In this document: positions 1 to 10,188 of the stretch, piece by piece
How the letters are laid out: each line of letters opens with the position of its first letter
Numbering within the stretch: position 1 is the stretch's first letter
NCBI GenBank assembly: GCA_964035575.1
Contig: OZ037920.1
Span: 496,001-560,000, forward strand
Source of the DNA: Rhynchopus sp. YZ270_cl-10
Lineage: Eukaryota > Euglenozoa > Diplonemea > Diplonemida > Diplonemidae
Length of the DNA stretch: 64,000 nucleotides
Direction: 5' to 3'
Made by a program: the position numbers and the translations under genes
Notes under the pieces: model-generated
Told to the model about the DNA's origin: nothing
Databases searched by the model: none
Seen by the model: only the letters and a program-made list of their open reading frames with translations

Positions 1-181
1 CTCCTTTTTGTATAATCGAGCAGGGTAATTAGCAGAATCAGCAGAAAGAGCAGGTGGGAAAAAAAAGGAATGGGTGTATCTGCCTATTTCCTTTGGTCTT
101 AGAAAAAGAACACTTCCGAGAAGAACGAGAAGAAGAAAAAAAAAAGACATTTTTGTATCCTTTTACAACTTCTAACACCCG

Positions 182-251
182 ATTTTTACCCGCGCAGAGT
201 CGCGTATCGGACCGAAAACCCGCCTGTACCCGCCTATACGCGGGTAAAAAT
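182..251. repeat. Small foldback element with ACCCGCG ends
   Basis: The ends ATTTTTACCCGCG (182-194) and CGCGGGTAAAAAT (239-251) are perfect inverted repeats of 13 bp around a GC-rich core. A related sequence in the opposite sense lies at about 59450-59527, sharing the GCGGG, TCGGTCC and GGTAAAAAT blocks and the same downstream CAGATGG. This points to a short mobile non-autonomous element; no target duplication is clear. Confidence 0.65.
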
Positions 252-353
252 CAGATGGTTCTACACTACCCCCAGCCTCCAAATCCACAACCAACATCAC
301 CACCTTCCCTACAGAACCACAGCAAAAAAAAACTACACCATGCTCCCATAACA

Positions 354-396
354 ACCCCCTTTTCCCCCCCACACTTCACCCCACGAAACTATAAAG
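354..396 (+). promoter_or_regulatory. Putative trans-splice acceptor of the J-protein gene
   Basis: A pyrimidine-rich run (354-384) is followed by the first AG at 395-396, leaving a 31-nt leader before the ATG at 428. This spacing fits a kinetoplastid spliced-leader addition site. It is an inference, because no transcript data are available. Confidence 0.5.
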
Positions 397-427
397 CAAA
401 CAAAAAAATCCAATTTTTTAACGAACA

Positions 428-1363
428 ATGGAGCACTACAGAGTGCTTGGTGTTTTGCCTGGCGCCTCGACAGCAGAGTTGAGGAGTGCCTATAAAAAGA
501 AGGCGCTGTTATTCCATCCGGACCGCAATCCGCGTGGCGAGGAGATCTTTAAACGGGTGTGCGAGGCGTACCAGACGCTGTCAGCAGGGCGGAGTATGAA
601 CAGTACCACTCCGACACCACCACCACCACCTGCAGCAGTCCCCAGACCTGCCCCGCCAACTCGAAAGACCCCTCCATCTTCTTCCCCAAGACAACCCGAT
701 GTTGAACCCCAATCTGCATCCCACCTTCCCTATACTGTTTCTGGATATGGCCTGCGAGCAGAAGACCACGCAAACGTTGCAGAACAGATGAGACGTGATG
801 CCGAAGCTAACTCTCGAATGGAAAGACACACCGCCTCTACTACCCCAAAATCCCCGAAACCATCAAAACAGCATTCCGCAAGGAAGCATCCCGATCCTTT
901 TGGATATTCAGAAACAATTCAGACGATGCTAGCAGAGGATGAGCGGGAGAGGCAGGCTGCTGGGGCGTCATATGCGGAATACTGTGCAGCAAAGAGAGGG
1001 GAAGGGACAGAAGAGGTGGCAGCGATATGTAGTGACAGTGACAATGAGGGGGATGAGGGGAAGGTGCCGCTTGGGGCGTCGGTGGCGGATTTGCTTCGAT
1101 TGAAGCGTGCTCGGGTAGACCAGGATAGTGCAGAGTGTGTGGCCTACCTTCAACGGAAAGTCTCAAAAGGCGTTGATCTAAAGAAGAAGAAAGTGGAAGG
1201 GGGAAAGGTGGGTTCTGTCGTGGCAAGACACAGGCTAGGCTGTGCAGTGCCGTCTGATACCGCCATATGTGCCTTGCCTGAGGCAGAAGTGGAAGATCTG
1301 CTGCAAGCGTTGAGACATAAGATGGAGTTGGTATGTGGGTGGGTGGGTGGGGTGGTGGTGTAG
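428..1363 (+). CDS. Type III J-domain (DnaJ-like) protein
   Basis: A 311-residue protein. Residues 1-55 form a J domain: helix II with the lysine-rich [15 protein letters not shown] segment carries the HPD tripeptide at residues 30-32, the contact needed to stimulate Hsp70 ATPase, and the following [14 protein letters not shown] matches helix III. There is no G/F region, no CxxCxGxG zinc motif and no C-terminal peptide-binding domain, so it is a class C (type III) J protein. Residues 62-95 are proline/serine-rich, and the middle and C-terminal parts are charged and low in complexity (an acidic [10 protein letters not shown] patch). The probable role is a specialised Hsp70 co-chaperone in cytosol or nucleus; no signal peptide is seen. 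The ATG at 428 is the first in frame and is needed for the complete J domain. The last codons lie in a GGGT-rich run, making the final residues (GWVGGVVV) atypical. Confidence 0.88.
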   Translation: MEHYRVLGVLPGASTAELRSAYKKKALLFHPDRNPRGEEIFKRVCEAYQTLSAGRSMNSTTPTPPPPPAAVPRPAPPTRKTPPSSSPRQPDVEPQSASHLPYTVSGYGLRAEDHANVAEQMRRDAEANSRMERHTASTTPKSPKPSKQHSARKHPDPFGYSETIQTMLAEDERERQAAGASYAEYCAAKRGEGTEEVAAICSDSDNEGDEGKVPLGASVADLLRLKRARVDQDSAECVAYLQRKVSKGVDLKKKKVEGGKVGSVVARHRLGCAVPSDTAICALPEAEVEDLLQALRHKMELVCGWVGGVVV

Positions 1364-2091
1364 TTGCAGCTCTGCGACTAGGGGGGTTCACGGATTTTCA
1401 GAATAAATTTTTTTCTTTTGCTCTCACATTTAATGCCAAATTTCTGGCTAGGGAAGATAAATGCTATGTCAGTGGCTTCCCCATGCAGGGTGTTTGCACT
1501 CTGAGCATGAAACAGCAACCAACACGATGCCGTTCTCGGGTATCCAGTGTTAAACTCATAGGCGGTTAGGTGGGGTGCATACGTACTGCAGAACTGTTCT
1601 GCATTACATTGATCCTGCAGTGGAATAGCACTACTAATGCAATGGTTGCATTGTAGATATTCGTGGAAACAACACGCAATGGCACATGGGATGTGTGCAC
1701 ACAAGCATTGCGTACTACCTCTCTGCACACATGCGCCCCGACACAACAGATTGAATCACTACGCGCGGCAAAGGGTATTGAGTGATGGGGAGGCCGTTTG
1801 TAGTATTGCAGTGTTGCAGTGCTGATGATGCGTGTCCTGTCATCATGTCACGATGTGCGTCACATTGTAGTGTACTGGATACGCGACAAACATCGACTTA
1901 TCAACCTCTGTTCTGTTCATTTTTCTCGACATCCCCACAACCCTCTTACGAGGAGAGGCGGAGAGAACATCGTGCACCAAGCATGTGCCAATTTAGAATG
2001 TGTTTTTTAAAAGAAAACATGTGTCGCTTCGAAGAGCTTCACGTCCAGTAAAAGTAGAAACCTTCTTCTCATATCCTTCTGGTGAACAGCA
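1364..2091. other. Intergenic region after the J-protein gene
   Basis: No gene is supported. A perfect 7-bp stem with a 3-nt loop, AATGCAA/TTGCATT, lies at 1636-1652. None of the modules common elsewhere in the window was found. The array begins abruptly at 2092 with the heptad tract; the sequence just upstream shows no similarity to the end of the array spacer. Confidence 0.55.
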
Positions 2092-2136
2092 CTCCCTTCT
2101 CCCTTCTCCCTTCTCCCTTGACACACACCACTTCAG
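2092..2136 (+). promoter_or_regulatory. Heptad tract (n=4) and splice acceptor, gene 1
   Basis: Four CTCCCTT units (2092-2119) are followed by 17 nt and the AG at 2135-2136. The leader 2137-2220 is 84 nt long, as in genes 2-8, but carries two base differences from them (TACTTC for TACTAC near 2150, and CACTCAAC for CACGCAAC just before the ATG). Confidence 0.75.
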
Positions 2137-2220
2137 AATTACTTCAAAGAGCAACTCTCTTCCACCAAACACTTCAAACACACGGTTCTCCGTCTTTCTT
2201 CACACATCACACTCAACACA

Positions 2221-3201
2221 ATGACGTCCCCTGCACAGCAGTTCAACAACACACACAACGTGACCGCACAGCTGCACCAGGTCCAGCACTCGCAGCCGCA
2301 GTACCAGAACGTGCCCACACAGCAGCAGACACAGTGGGCACCCTCCCAGCAGCAGCAGACACAGCACGCTGCACCTGCACCGGCAAAGACACACACGCAC
2401 ACACCCTACCAGTTCTGTGAGGACCCGTACAACAGCAGCACAAACACAATGCTCCCCTCACCCACCCTCTCCGCAAGCACGACCAGCACACCTGAGGAGT
2501 TTGCGAGCCAGACGCAGTGGGGCAACAACGCGTCTTTCACACTCCTGCCTCAGGCACCTGTGGTGGTGTCTGCCAACGCACCAGTGGCACCACAGCCTGT
2601 GAGTCCAGCAAGCTCTGCTGACGAGGTGGCTGCACGTCTTCTGTCGAACATCCAGACGGCCAAGATGCACGCACCCACGTCGCTTGAGTTGGTCATGGGG
2701 ATGCTGTTCCGTGATGCAGAGCAGCTTGCAGAGGTTGTGCGGAAGGGTGCTGCTGCAGGTGCCATGTCGTCCCCACACTCGAGCACAAGGTCTGAGACGG
2801 GTTCTGCTGGCGTTGCAAGCGCATCTGTGCAGGCAGCAGCCCCAGTGCGTCCGTGCGACCACAACACATGGGACAACGTGCGTGCAAGGAAGGGTGCAGT
2901 GACGCTGCGCTGCCGCACCTGCCAGAGCCAGTGGAGGGTGCTGCTCCAGTCTGTGCGGAGGTGCCCGCACTTCGACACAGGACGTTGCCAGAAGGCAGGA
3001 CAGTGCGCGAAGCTGCACGTGTTCCGCAGCAAGCAGAGCCTGAACCAGCGTGTGCAGTCCTTTGGGGACCAGGTGCTCAACAGAGTGCCTGCACACGTTC
3101 GCTCCACTGTTGAAGGGGCAGAGGCTCTGAAGGATGAGAACGAGGCTGAGATCTCGACTGTTGTGAGGAACACACACTCCGCACACCTTTGCTGTCCTTG
3201 A
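2221..3201 (+). CDS. CCCH zinc-finger protein, array gene 1 (326 aa form)
   Basis: First and longest of the near-identical copies. It differs from genes 2-8 only near the N-terminus, where nine more residues lie between two QQQTQ stretches (VPTQQQTQWAPSQQQQTQ against MHTQQQQTQ), consistent with loss or gain across a short glutamine-codon repeat. From about residue 60 the protein and all other reading frames match the other copies exactly, so the DNA is the same. The zinc finger is C248-x7-C256-x5-C262-x3-H266. As the array-edge copy it has a short heptad tract and is probably the least often exchanged with the others. It may be the ancestral form or a diverged edge; the sequence alone does not decide. 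Confidence 0.9.
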   Translation: MTSPAQQFNNTHNVTAQLHQVQHSQPQYQNVPTQQQTQWAPSQQQQTQHAAPAPAKTHTHTPYQFCEDPYNSSTNTMLPSPTLSASTTSTPEEFASQTQWGNNASFTLLPQAPVVVSANAPVAPQPVSPASSADEVAARLLSNIQTAKMHAPTSLELVMGMLFRDAEQLAEVVRKGAAAGAMSSPHSSTRSETGSAGVASASVQAAAPVRPCDHNTWDNVRARKGAVTLRCRTCQSQWRVLLQSVRRCPHFDTGRCQKAGQCAKLHVFRSKQSLNQRVQSFGDQVLNRVPAHVRSTVEGAEALKDENEAEISTVVRNTHSAHLCCP

Positions 3202-5524
3202 GTGATGTGAAACTGAGTGATGTTATTCTGTCTGTTTGAGTGTCTTCAACACCCACGAGGCACATACAGTTCAAAAGAGTGTTTTATGATTTTGCGAGAA
3301 GTCAACATTTCTTGTTTTGTTTTATTCGTTTTATTTGCTGCGATATTTTTCGGTGACTAAGCTTGTGAGGCTTAGCTTGATCTTGCCAACGTTCTCTATT
3401 TTGTCTTCTTATCTTGTTCACGTGGAATCGGCTAACTGAATCTCCAAAACATCTGTTTTGAAGGAAGTGAGGCGACACGTGCAGTTGTCCTTGAATTTAC
3501 CTGCACGTCCATCCAAGCTTCACTTCCTATTGTCGTGCCTTAAGGCTGCCTTAAGACATCTTTCCGATCATTCTTTATCATGCTTGCACAATGGCGGAGC
3601 AGTTGGCAGTGTGTGGCGTGAACAGAGCCGTCACCACTTCTTGATCTTCACAACTCTCCGTTCATTGACACCACCAGCCAAGTTCTATTCTTTATCTGCT
3701 ACAACTATACGAACAAGAAGACCTGACATGAGGTGCACCGCCCTGTGTTGTCGGTATTCTTGTTTTGTTCACTTTCTTTGCTTTTCTTCCAAATTACAAA
3801 CGAATGCCCCAAGCCAGATTCAAGGGACGCATCACTACCATGACACCGCAGCCAGGACCCAGTCATTCATCACAACCTTGTGACTGACTTCTGTGCGTTG
3901 CTCTGTTGTCAACAGAGTGACAGTTCAGTTGTCTTGCCGAGTTTGTTGGGAATGAAGTGGTGACACAACTGCCTGCGAGAGAAGCTCATGATGACTCAAA
4001 AGTGTTCTCTCAGGAGAACACGAGAGTGTTCTTGTTTTCATTTTATCCGCGGAGTGTCAGTGCCTGCGTCCCAGAGGCGTTTGCACTATGAACTTCACTT
4101 TTATTTTTTGAACACACATTTCAGACACTGTCCGGTTAAAGACGCAACCTGTCACAGCGCAACTCTTGCCGGCTCTTTATCGCCCTATTTGCTTTCTGTC
4201 CTTTTGACAGTTCTGTTCTCCCATTCTCTACCCCTCACCCGACACTGTTGTGGCCACAGCAGTGTTGGGTGCAGGTGGTCTGCTTGTCTGCCTTGAAGAT
4301 GTGTGCAGGTGAGGCAGTGCATCCTTCAAGTGTGCTTTCGTTGTTCTTCGCCCTTTTGAATGAGGGACTGCAGATACTCTATCCGCAACCCTTTGCACTC
4401 AACAACAAATGCACATCGTGACAAGAATGCGATGCCTTTTTGTTTCCCCATTTTTATCAACATAACACCAGCAGCAGTGGCACAGAGTGACGACAAAGTG
4501 CCGCCCCCTGTGGTTTATCTCCTTATAGTCCCCACTTATCATTGCCTCTTTCATGAGTTCCTACATTTCTTTCACTTGTTATCAAACACCGCCGATATGT
4601 CTGTCTGCCAAAGGGTTTCTTTTCTTCACTTTCATATTCTTGTGATTCGGGTGACCAAGCACGAGAGGCTTAGGTTCATCTTACAAACATTTCATCTTCT
4701 GAGAGTTGTTACATAGTGATTACTTCACACACATATCTCCCTACATGGCAGCACGTTTTCGAGAGATTCATGTTTGATGCTCGTATTCAGATAACTGGTG
4801 CGAGTTGCCGACACAACCCGTGTGGTTTGTTTGTTTGTTTGTTTGTTTTTATGATGAGTGTGTTTTTTGTTTGTGTTCTGCACAGACTGCGATCCCTCTC
4901 GAAACGTGTCTGCACTTTATTGTTTCCGTCATCTTTTACACCCTGTTTTCCATCACTCTGCTCATTTCCCACAGGCTTTCCCTTCCCTTCCACCACCCTT
5001 GTTCTCTTTTTCTCTTTGTGACATTTTTATTTGCGACACCTTTACCTGAGTTTGTCTGTTTGTATTATGACGAAGGGAACGGCACATACTCAGGTGTCTT
5101 TTGTTTTAGAAGATGACTAAGCACACGAGGCTTAGGTTCATCCGACAAACTGTTTTTGTTTTGTTTTCCTGTTTGACTGAGTTGGTCTGTGCATCAAAGC
5201 TCATGGACCTTCTTGCCAACAAACATCTTTGTGGTATACATTTTGTTTTGTTTTTGAGGTTGTTTCCCTCGGAATGAGGCCAACCTCCTTGTTGTTCACC
5301 CCACCCGTTCACTGCGTTGCAAGCTCAGTCTGTGAAGCCGTAAGTGGCTTTTCCTGACCTTCCTGTCCTTCTTATGAAACGACACGTTGTCTGCTTCCTC
5401 GCTGTGTCTACACGTTTGTTGCTCACTTTCTTTTGGCCATATGGTCCACAAAAGCTGATGTGTGCACATTCATTCTCGACTCACCCTTCTCAGTGCTTTT
5501 GCAGACCTTGACCACTTCCCTCCT
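3202..5524 (+). repeat. Array spacer 1 (2323 nt), probable long 3' UTR
   Basis: More than twice as long as the gene's coding sequence and built from small foldable modules: CTAAGC hairpin at 3352-3385, CCTTAAGG/CCTTAAG at 3538-3555, module K at 3718-3850, a perfect 8-bp stem GTGTTCTC/GAGAACAC with a TCAG loop at 4002-4021, module D at 4042-4106, a GATG...CATC module at 4297-4328, CTAAGC-type modules at 4650-4684 and 5113-5146, a GTTT microsatellite at about 4827-4851, and the GCCGTAAGTGGC hairpin at 5335-5350. Open frames inside recur in every spacer only because the DNA is identical; none resembles a known protein. Confidence 0.85.
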
Positions 5525-5660
5525 CTCCCTTCTCCCTTCTCCCTTCTCCCTTCTCCCTTCTCCCTTCTCCCTTCTCCCTTCTCCCTTCTCCCTTCTCCCT
5601 TCTCCCTTCTCCCTTCTCCCTTCTCCCTTCTCCCTTCTCCCTTGACACACACCACTTCAG
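5525..5660 (+). promoter_or_regulatory. Heptad tract (n=17) and splice acceptor, gene 2
   Basis: Seventeen uninterrupted CTCCCTT units (5525-5643, 119 nt), then 17 nt to the AG at 5659-5660, then an 84-nt leader. An unbroken pyrimidine tract right before the first AG is what U2AF-type factors recognise in trans-splicing. Confidence 0.78.
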
Positions 5661-5744
5661 AATTACTACAAAGAGCAACTCTCTTCCACCAAACACTTCA
5701 AACACACGGTTCTCCGTCTTTCTTCACACATCACACGCAACACA

Positions 5745-6698
5745 ATGACGTCCCCTGCACAGCAGTTCAACAACACACACAACGTGACCGCACAGCTGCA
5801 CCAGGTCCAGCACTCGCAGCCGCAGTACCAGAACATGCACACACAGCAGCAGCAGACACAGCACGCTGCACCTGCACCGGCAAAGACACACACGCACACA
5901 CCCTACCAGTTCTGTGAGGACCCGTACAACAGCAGCACAAACACAATGCTCCCCTCACCCACCCTCTCCGCAAGCACGACCAGCACACCTGAGGAGTTTG
6001 CGAGCCAGACGCAGTGGGGCAACAACGCGTCTTTCACACTCCTGCCTCAGGCACCTGTGGTGGTGTCTGCCAACGCACCAGTGGCACCACAGCCTGTGAG
6101 TCCAGCAAGCTCTGCTGACGAGGTGGCTGCACGTCTTCTGTCGAACATCCAGACGGCCAAGATGCACGCACCCACGTCGCTTGAGTTGGTCATGGGGATG
6201 CTGTTCCGTGATGCAGAGCAGCTTGCAGAGGTTGTGCGGAAGGGTGCTGCTGCAGGTGCCATGTCGTCCCCACACTCGAGCACAAGGTCTGAGACGGGTT
6301 CTGCTGGCGTTGCAAGCGCATCTGTGCAGGCAGCAGCCCCAGTGCGTCCGTGCGACCACAACACATGGGACAACGTGCGTGCAAGGAAGGGTGCAGTGAC
6401 GCTGCGCTGCCGCACCTGCCAGAGCCAGTGGAGGGTGCTGCTCCAGTCTGTGCGGAGGTGCCCGCACTTCGACACAGGACGTTGCCAGAAGGCAGGACAG
6501 TGCGCGAAGCTGCACGTGTTCCGCAGCAAGCAGAGCCTGAACCAGCGTGTGCAGTCCTTTGGGGACCAGGTGCTCAACAGAGTGCCTGCACACGTTCGCT
6601 CCACTGTTGAAGGGGCAGAGGCTCTGAAGGATGAGAACGAGGCTGAGATCTCGACTGTTGTGAGGAACACACACTCCGCACACCTTTGCTGTCCTTGA
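5745..6698 (+). CDS. CCCH zinc-finger protein, array gene 2 (317 aa, reference copy)
   Basis: Layout of the 317-residue protein: residues 1-75 rich in Gln, Thr and His with a HTPYQF motif; a Ser/Thr-rich linker; a predicted helical block containing DEVAARLLSNIQ and LELVMGMLFRDAEQL; a second linker; then the conserved C-terminal module. That module starts with C203-D-H205 and C222-x2-C225 (within NTWDNVRARKG and TLRCRTCQSQWR), a possible extra metal site, followed by the CCCH finger C239-x7-C247-x5-C253-x3-H257. A C-x7-C-x5-C-x3-H finger normally binds single-stranded RNA; a TLRCRxCQxxWR block next to a CCCH finger is something I associate with kinetoplastid RNA-binding proteins, from memory and not verified. 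No signal peptide or membrane segment. A post-transcriptional regulator is the best inference. The ATG is the first after the acceptor AG. Confidence 0.9.
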   Translation: MTSPAQQFNNTHNVTAQLHQVQHSQPQYQNMHTQQQQTQHAAPAPAKTHTHTPYQFCEDPYNSSTNTMLPSPTLSASTTSTPEEFASQTQWGNNASFTLLPQAPVVVSANAPVAPQPVSPASSADEVAARLLSNIQTAKMHAPTSLELVMGMLFRDAEQLAEVVRKGAAAGAMSSPHSSTRSETGSAGVASASVQAAAPVRPCDHNTWDNVRARKGAVTLRCRTCQSQWRVLLQSVRRCPHFDTGRCQKAGQCAKLHVFRSKQSLNQRVQSFGDQVLNRVPAHVRSTVEGAEALKDENEAEISTVVRNTHSAHLCCP

Positions 6699-9021
6699 GT
6701 GATGTGAAACTGAGTGATGTTATTCTGTCTGTTTGAGTGTCTTCAACACCCACGAGGCACATACAGTTCAAAAGAGTGTTTTATGATTTTGCGAGAAGTC
6801 AACATTTCTTGTTTTGTTTTATTCGTTTTATTTGCTGCGATATTTTTCGGTGACTAAGCTTGTGAGGCTTAGCTTGATCTTGCCAACGTTCTCTATTTTG
6901 TCTTCTTATCTTGTTCACGTGGAATCGGCTAACTGAATCTCCAAAACATCTGTTTTGAAGGAAGTGAGGCGACACGTGCAGTTGTCCTTGAATTTACCTG
7001 CACGTCCATCCAAGCTTCACTTCCTATTGTCGTGCCTTAAGGCTGCCTTAAGACATCTTTCCGATCATTCTTTATCATGCTTGCACAATGGCGGAGCAGT
7101 TGGCAGTGTGTGGCGTGAACAGAGCCGTCACCACTTCTTGATCTTCACAACTCTCCGTTCATTGACACCACCAGCCAAGTTCTATTCTTTATCTGCTACA
7201 ACTATACGAACAAGAAGACCTGACATGAGGTGCACCGCCCTGTGTTGTCGGTATTCTTGTTTTGTTCACTTTCTTTGCTTTTCTTCCAAATTACAAACGA
7301 ATGCCCCAAGCCAGATTCAAGGGACGCATCACTACCATGACACCGCAGCCAGGACCCAGTCATTCATCACAACCTTGTGACTGACTTCTGTGCGTTGCTC
7401 TGTTGTCAACAGAGTGACAGTTCAGTTGTCTTGCCGAGTTTGTTGGGAATGAAGTGGTGACACAACTGCCTGCGAGAGAAGCTCATGATGACTCAAAAGT
7501 GTTCTCTCAGGAGAACACGAGAGTGTTCTTGTTTTCATTTTATCCGCGGAGTGTCAGTGCCTGCGTCCCAGAGGCGTTTGCACTATGAACTTCACTTTTA
7601 TTTTTTGAACACACATTTCAGACACTGTCCGGTTAAAGACGCAACCTGTCACAGCGCAACTCTTGCCGGCTCTTTATCGCCCTATTTGCTTTCTGTCCTT
7701 TTGACAGTTCTGTTCTCCCATTCTCTACCCCTCACCCGACACTGTTGTGGCCACAGCAGTGTTGGGTGCAGGTGGTCTGCTTGTCTGCCTTGAAGATGTG
7801 TGCAGGTGAGGCAGTGCATCCTTCAAGTGTGCTTTCGTTGTTCTTCGCCCTTTTGAATGAGGGACTGCAGATACTCTATCCGCAACCCTTTGCACTCAAC
7901 AACAAATGCACATCGTGACAAGAATGCGATGCCTTTTTGTTTCCCCATTTTTATCAACATAACACCAGCAGCAGTGGCACAGAGTGACGACAAAGTGCCG
8001 CCCCCTGTGGTTTATCTCCTTATAGTCCCCACTTATCATTGCCTCTTTCATGAGTTCCTACATTTCTTTCACTTGTTATCAAACACCGCCGATATGTCTG
8101 TCTGCCAAAGGGTTTCTTTTCTTCACTTTCATATTCTTGTGATTCGGGTGACCAAGCACGAGAGGCTTAGGTTCATCTTACAAACATTTCATCTTCTGAG
8201 AGTTGTTACATAGTGATTACTTCACACACATATCTCCCTACATGGCAGCACGTTTTCGAGAGATTCATGTTTGATGCTCGTATTCAGATAACTGGTGCGA
8301 GTTGCCGACACAACCCGTGTGGTTTGTTTGTTTGTTTGTTTGTTTTTATGATGAGTGTGTTTTTTGTTTGTGTTCTGCACAGACTGCGATCCCTCTCGAA
8401 ACGTGTCTGCACTTTATTGTTTCCGTCATCTTTTACACCCTGTTTTCCATCACTCTGCTCATTTCCCACAGGCTTTCCCTTCCCTTCCACCACCCTTGTT
8501 CTCTTTTTCTCTTTGTGACATTTTTATTTGCGACACCTTTACCTGAGTTTGTCTGTTTGTATTATGACGAAGGGAACGGCACATACTCAGGTGTCTTTTG
8601 TTTTAGAAGATGACTAAGCACACGAGGCTTAGGTTCATCCGACAAACTGTTTTTGTTTTGTTTTCCTGTTTGACTGAGTTGGTCTGTGCATCAAAGCTCA
8701 TGGACCTTCTTGCCAACAAACATCTTTGTGGTATACATTTTGTTTTGTTTTTGAGGTTGTTTCCCTCGGAATGAGGCCAACCTCCTTGTTGTTCACCCCA
8801 CCCGTTCACTGCGTTGCAAGCTCAGTCTGTGAAGCCGTAAGTGGCTTTTCCTGACCTTCCTGTCCTTCTTATGAAACGACACGTTGTCTGCTTCCTCGCT
8901 GTGTCTACACGTTTGTTGCTCACTTTCTTTTGGCCATATGGTCCACAAAAGCTGATGTGTGCACATTCATTCTCGACTCACCCTTCTCAGTGCTTTTGCA
9001 GACCTTGACCACTTCCCTCCT
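6699..9021 (+). repeat. Array spacer 2
   Basis: Same 2323-nt length and, as far as read, the same sequence as spacer 1. CTAAGC-type modules lie at 6849-6882, 8147-8181 and 8610-8643. Confidence 0.85.
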
Positions 9022-9150
9022 CTCCCTTCTCCCTTCTCCCTTCTCCCTTCTCCCTTCTCCCTTCTCCCTTCTCCCTTCTCCCTTCTCCCTTCTCCCTTCT
9101 CCCTTCTCCCTTCTCCCTTCTCCCTTCTCCCTTGACACACACCACTTCAG
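9022..9150 (+). promoter_or_regulatory. Heptad tract (n=16) and splice acceptor, gene 3
   Basis: Sixteen CTCCCTT units (9022-9133), AG at 9149-9150. One heptad shorter than the tracts on either side, which fully accounts for the 3490-nt spacing from gene 2. Confidence 0.78.
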
Positions 9151-9234
9151 AATTACTACAAAGAGCAACTCTCTTCCACCAAACACTTCAAACACACGGT
9201 TCTCCGTCTTTCTTCACACATCACACGCAACACA

Positions 9235-10188
9235 ATGACGTCCCCTGCACAGCAGTTCAACAACACACACAACGTGACCGCACAGCTGCACCAGGTCCAG
9301 CACTCGCAGCCGCAGTACCAGAACATGCACACACAGCAGCAGCAGACACAGCACGCTGCACCTGCACCGGCAAAGACACACACGCACACACCCTACCAGT
9401 TCTGTGAGGACCCGTACAACAGCAGCACAAACACAATGCTCCCCTCACCCACCCTCTCCGCAAGCACGACCAGCACACCTGAGGAGTTTGCGAGCCAGAC
9501 GCAGTGGGGCAACAACGCGTCTTTCACACTCCTGCCTCAGGCACCTGTGGTGGTGTCTGCCAACGCACCAGTGGCACCACAGCCTGTGAGTCCAGCAAGC
9601 TCTGCTGACGAGGTGGCTGCACGTCTTCTGTCGAACATCCAGACGGCCAAGATGCACGCACCCACGTCGCTTGAGTTGGTCATGGGGATGCTGTTCCGTG
9701 ATGCAGAGCAGCTTGCAGAGGTTGTGCGGAAGGGTGCTGCTGCAGGTGCCATGTCGTCCCCACACTCGAGCACAAGGTCTGAGACGGGTTCTGCTGGCGT
9801 TGCAAGCGCATCTGTGCAGGCAGCAGCCCCAGTGCGTCCGTGCGACCACAACACATGGGACAACGTGCGTGCAAGGAAGGGTGCAGTGACGCTGCGCTGC
9901 CGCACCTGCCAGAGCCAGTGGAGGGTGCTGCTCCAGTCTGTGCGGAGGTGCCCGCACTTCGACACAGGACGTTGCCAGAAGGCAGGACAGTGCGCGAAGC
10001 TGCACGTGTTCCGCAGCAAGCAGAGCCTGAACCAGCGTGTGCAGTCCTTTGGGGACCAGGTGCTCAACAGAGTGCCTGCACACGTTCGCTCCACTGTTGA
10101 AGGGGCAGAGGCTCTGAAGGATGAGAACGAGGCTGAGATCTCGACTGTTGTGAGGAACACACACTCCGCACACCTTTGCTGTCCTTGA
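9235..10188 (+). CDS. CCCH zinc-finger protein, array gene 3
   Basis: Encodes the same 317 residues as gene 2, and the unused reading frames on both strands are also unchanged, so the DNA identity goes beyond protein constraint. This implies recent duplication or continuing homogenisation. All four finger ligands are present (C239, C247, C253, H257). The leader is the 84-nt form. Confidence 0.9.
   Translation: MTSPAQQFNNTHNVTAQLHQVQHSQPQYQNMHTQQQQTQHAAPAPAKTHTHTPYQFCEDPYNSSTNTMLPSPTLSASTTSTPEEFASQTQWGNNASFTLLPQAPVVVSANAPVAPQPVSPASSADEVAARLLSNIQTAKMHAPTSLELVMGMLFRDAEQLAEVVRKGAAAGAMSSPHSSTRSETGSAGVASASVQAAAPVRPCDHNTWDNVRARKGAVTLRCRTCQSQWRVLLQSVRRCPHFDTGRCQKAGQCAKLHVFRSKQSLNQRVQSFGDQVLNRVPAHVRSTVEGAEALKDENEAEISTVVRNTHSAHLCCP

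Larger units (their letters stand above)
1..427. other. Upstream flank of the J-protein gene
   Basis: No gene is supported here. The stretch holds a 70-bp inverted-repeat element (182-251) and, nearer the gene, a C/T-rich run that could serve as a trans-splicing signal. The open frames in this interval are short, A-rich or begin at non-ATG codons, and none has a recognisable domain. Confidence 0.6.

Noticed and set aside
54-482. Open frame of 142 codons overlapping the start of the J-protein gene
   Set aside because: It begins at GTG, passes through the inverted-repeat element and a C/T-run, and conflicts with the clear J domain.
1326-1363. GTATGT inside the end of the J-protein gene as a cis-intron 5' splice site
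   Set aside because: It would explain the odd GWVGGVVV end, but cis introns are very rare in kinetoplastids and no matching branch site or in-frame continuation is evident. Left as a minor doubt on the C-terminus.
2458-3186. Minus-strand frame of 242 codons opposite each CCCH gene, and another of 207 codons
   Set aside because: They lie fully antisense to the gene, are Cys/His/Arg-rich as expected from reading CAC/CAG/GTG-rich coding DNA backwards, and recur only because the array DNA is identical.
3458-5116. Repeated open frames in the spacer (101-141 codons)
   Set aside because: Several start at TTG or GTG rather than ATG, none has a recognisable domain, and their conservation across units is explained by DNA identity of the entire spacer.
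5525-5643. Heptad tract as a CRISPR-like or minisatellite array with spacers
   Set aside because: Units are contiguous with no spacers; it is a simple microsatellite in a eukaryotic leader.
5423-5705. Frames encoding GEGRREK or SPFSLLP repeats at each heptad tract
   Set aside because: A 7-nt repeat without stop codons is open in several frames on both strands; the product is a translation of the microsatellite.
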